Assembly (NCBI GenBank): GCA_028287415.1
Contig: JAQBPS010000184.1
Span: forward strand, 1-7,004
Length of the DNA: 7,004 nucleotides
Origin: Bacillota bacterium
Lineage (GTDB): Bacteria > Bacillota > Sulfobacillia > Symbiobacteriales > Symbiobacteriaceae
Direction of reading: 5' to 3'
The notes under the pieces are model-generated. The model was not told the origin of the DNA. It saw only the letters and a program-made list of their open reading frames with translations, and made no database searches. Shown piece after piece: positions 5,809 through 7,004 of the stretch (within the stretch, counting starts at the first letter, position 1; each line of letters begins with the position of its first letter). The translations under genes were made by a program, and so were the position numbers.

Positions 5809-5837
5809 ATGTAACAGGAGGTGGCAGAGATTGTCAA
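5809..5837 (-). promoter_or_regulatory. SigA-type promoter of the TetR-fusion gene
   Basis: On the - strand a perfect TTGACA (5837-5832) is followed after 17 bp by TTACAT (5814-5809), or after 18 bp by TACATT (5813-5808, four of six matches to TATAAT). The palindrome at 5788-5807 begins directly downstream, so a bound repressor would block initiation. Confidence 0.6.
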
Positions 5838-5863
5838 GTCCTGTATCCAATTATGCCGACCGG

Positions 5864-5891
5864 TGAAACGGTTTGCCCGCATGGTCACGTC
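5864..5891 (+). promoter_or_regulatory. Possible ECF-type promoter of the stalk-domain gene
   Basis: TGAAAC (5864-5869) and CGTC (5888-5891) resemble ECF -35 and -10 elements, but the 18-bp spacing is longer than usual. The -35 is identical to that proposed upstream of the ECF sigma gene in this window. A TATCAT hexamer at 5892-5897 could instead be a SigA -10, but it lacks a good -35. The assignment is weak. Confidence 0.25.
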
Positions 5892-5923
5892 TATCATGCA
5901 AATACCGAAAGGGAGACGATACC

Positions 5924-6427
5924 ATGAAGACTTGGCAGCATAGCGTTGGGGCCATCGGGCTTGCGGTCGCCATCAGTAGCACATCTGCGTTTGCCTTTGC
6001 CGCCCCGCCGACGGGTGCGAACCCGGTTCAGAACTACCCGGGACCTCAGACGGTGACCGTCAACGGCAAGGTCGTCACCTCGGACCTGGCACCCCGCATG
6101 GTCGACGGTGCCTTGATGGTGCCCCTCCGGGCGGTCGTCGAAGCCGCCGGCGGCGACATTCAATGGGATCAGCAGACGCAGGCCGTCGTAGTGCACATGG
6201 GCCAGTCGTTCAGCACCTTCATGGTGGGCCGGGACTCGGCGGAACTGCGCAAGGTCGGTGTCATGTACATCAAGCCGAACATGGTGCAGATGCAACACGC
6301 AGCCGTCCTGACGGCTAATCGCACGCTCATCCCCGCGGATGCGCTGACGACGATCCTGGGGTTCAGCATCAAGCCTGGCCAGTACACCACGCTCGATCTG
6401 ACGTGGCCCGCCCCGGCCGCACAGTAA
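5924..6427 (+). CDS. Secreted copper-amine-oxidase N-terminal (stalk) domain protein
   Basis: The preprotein has 167 residues. MKTWQHSVGA plus a hydrophobic core (about residues 8-19) and an SAFAFA/APP junction form a signal peptide with likely cleavage near residue 26-27, so the product should be exported. Residues about 43-95 match the copper amine oxidase N-terminal-like domain common in Firmicute surface proteins: TVTVNGKVV, then VDGALMVPLRAVVEAAGGDIQWD and QAVVVHMG. This domain has no copper-binding or oxidase activity by itself. Residues about 96-160 (SFSTFMVGRD, then LTANRTLIPADALTTILGF) look like a second, diverged half of the same repeat. No cell-wall anchor or enzymatic domain follows, so the role is unknown. 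The ATG at 5924 is chosen over an upstream GTG at 5873 because AAAGGGAG (5908-5914) precedes it and the signal peptide starts there. It is divergent from the TetR-fusion gene. Confidence 0.85.
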   Translation: MKTWQHSVGAIGLAVAISSTSAFAFAAPPTGANPVQNYPGPQTVTVNGKVVTSDLAPRMVDGALMVPLRAVVEAAGGDIQWDQQTQAVVVHMGQSFSTFMVGRDSAELRKVGVMYIKPNMVQMQHAAVLTANRTLIPADALTTILGFSIKPGQYTTLDLTWPAPAAQ

Positions 6428-6434
6428 AGATCCG

Positions 6435-6474
6435 AAAAGACGGCACCTCTCCACAGCGGGAGGTGCCGTCTTTT
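6435..6474 (+). terminator. Rho-independent terminator after the stalk-domain gene
   Basis: A perfect 15-bp stem (6435-6449 with 6460-6474), extended by a T-G and a C-G pair around CACAGC, ends in four T and then GTGTT. It begins 8 bases after the stop codon. The A-run on the left arm makes it able to work in both directions, so it may also stop transcription entering from the right. Confidence 0.9.
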
Positions 6475-6499
6475 GTGTTGCTGGCACCGGACGCCATCG

Positions 6500-6706
6500 G
6501 CGGTCTGCCGTTCGAATGCCTACGTGGCGCCCCTCATGTACGAAGCCAAAGCGGTGGTAGAGGTGAGTCGTGATTCCTGCCGCTAGAAGCACCCTACCAA
6601 CGCCTTGCCCGCGGAAGCTTTGCACAACGCCTATACCCAATCCAGCGGCATGGCGGGTCAGTTCGGCCGGATAGTCTTGACCTGTCCTCCTGATTATTTC
6701 GATCAC
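6500..6706 (-). pseudogene. Remnant of a GNAT N-acetyltransferase gene
   Basis: The - strand frame contains LGIGVVQSFRGQGVGRVLL, which is the acetyl-CoA-binding motif A of GNAT enzymes (Q-x2-R-G-x-G), and shortly after it LYHRFGFVHEGR, the motif-B end. In intact enzymes these are separated by roughly 25-35 residues that include the 'N..A..LY' strand; here only about eight remain. The N-terminal half of the fold is missing, because an in-frame stop lies upstream at 6727-6725. The reading frame then runs into the neighbouring terminator. This points to a truncated, internally deleted relic and not a working enzyme. It fills most of the 333-bp gap between the stalk-domain and MBOAT genes; nothing else was seen in that gap apart from the two terminators. 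Confidence 0.7.
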
Positions 6707-6727
6707 TTGTCGTAAAACCCTACGCTA

Positions 6728-6758
6728 AAGGGCGGGCGCCATACCGGCGCCCGCCCTT
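6728..6758 (-). terminator. Hairpin terminator of the MBOAT gene
   Basis: A perfect 13-bp GC-rich stem (6728-6740 with 6746-6758) with a five-base loop lies two bases beyond the stop codon of the - strand gene. Only TTT follows on that strand, but the stem strength and position support termination there. Confidence 0.75.
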
Positions 6759-6760
6759 GA

Positions 6761-7004
6761 CTAGAAGCGGAAGTAGATAAACGTGCTCTCCTCGGTCTTC
6801 AGCATCAGGACGAGCAGCACAGCTACGGCCGTGTAGGCCAGCGCCCGGACCGGCGACGGCAGCCACCGCTTCCAGCCCGCCAGCAGCACCTGCTCCCGCT
6901 CCCGGAACCAGTGCTCCGCCCCGTGCAGCAGCGCCAGTCCAACAATCAGCGGCAGGGTGCCTGCGACCAGGGGCGTCACATGCCAGAGCGTCGGGTTCAG
7001 CATC
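6761..7004 (-). CDS. C-terminus of an MBOAT-family O-acyltransferase (5' part outside window)
   Basis: The frame runs from the window edge to TAG at 6763-6761; the last 80 residues are visible, and the Met codon at 7003 is probably internal. Two hydrophobic segments (about PLVAGTLPLIVGLALL and ALAYTAVAVLLVLML) flank a charged cytoplasmic loop with HWFREREQ. The protein ends in FIYFRF, a C-terminus very like the FIYFQF that closes AlgI/PatA-type MBOAT proteins, which transfer acyl groups to exported polysaccharides or cell-wall polymers. The catalytic His lies upstream and cannot be checked. A partner SGNH/AlgJ-like gene would be expected nearby, outside the window. Confidence 0.75.
   Translation of the reverse strand, partial: MLNPTLWHVTPLVAGTLPLIVGLALLHGAEHWFREREQVLLAGWKRWLPSPVRALAYTAVAVLLVLMLKTEESTFIYFRF

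Noticed and set aside
5873..5923. Upstream GTG start of the stalk-domain gene
   Set aside because: It would bury the signal peptide behind 17 residues; AAAGGGAG and the typical Met-Lys signal-peptide start support 5924.
1..7004. CRISPR arrays, insertion sequences, tRNA or rRNA genes
   Set aside because: No regularly spaced repeats, transposase motifs with terminal repeats, or RNA-gene signatures were seen on either strand.

Overview
The window is about 7 kb of very GC-rich DNA from an endospore-forming Firmicute. The best guess is a Symbiobacterium-like lineage. The reasons are GerW/YtfJ-type and YtfI/DUF2953-type sporulation genes, strong AGGAGG-type ribosome binding sites and frequent GTG starts, combined with strongly GC-biased codons. 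This placement is inference from gene content and composition; no rRNA or tRNA gene is visible.

Left part, + strand: the 3' end of a probable GH84 beta-N-acetylglucosaminidase (2-496) is followed at short distance by a 12-TM-type APC amino-acid permease (534-2003), whose tail is encoded by a G-tract-rich stretch. A 222-bp gap follows. It holds a bulged inverted repeat and an ECF-type promoter candidate.

Centre, + strand: four overlapping genes form one evident operon (2226-4273): ECF sigma factor, zinc-finger anti-sigma factor, DUF2953 membrane protein (YtfI-like) and GerW/YtfJ-family sporulation protein. It ends at a strong hairpin (4282-4321). The overlaps of 4, 14 and 19 bp suggest translational coupling and place a spore/germination gene pair under the control of a dedicated sigma/anti-sigma switch.

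Right-centre, - strand: a TetR repressor is fused in frame to a C-terminal domain that resembles WapI/DUF6228-type immunity proteins (4715-5767). It is followed 7 bp later by a small GIY-YIG-fold protein with eroded catalytic residues (4351-4707). The TetR gene has a consensus -35 and a 20-bp palindrome over its likely transcription start, which suggests autorepression.

Right end: a divergent, secreted copper-amine-oxidase-N-terminal ('stalk') domain protein (5924-6427) with its own terminator, a decayed GNAT acetyltransferase remnant (6500-6706, - strand), and the C-terminus of an MBOAT-family O-acyltransferase (6761-7004, - strand) with its terminator.

The two most interesting items are the ECF sigma/anti-sigma/ytfI/gerW operon and the TetR-immunity-like fusion with an internal ribosome binding site next to a degenerate GIY-YIG gene.
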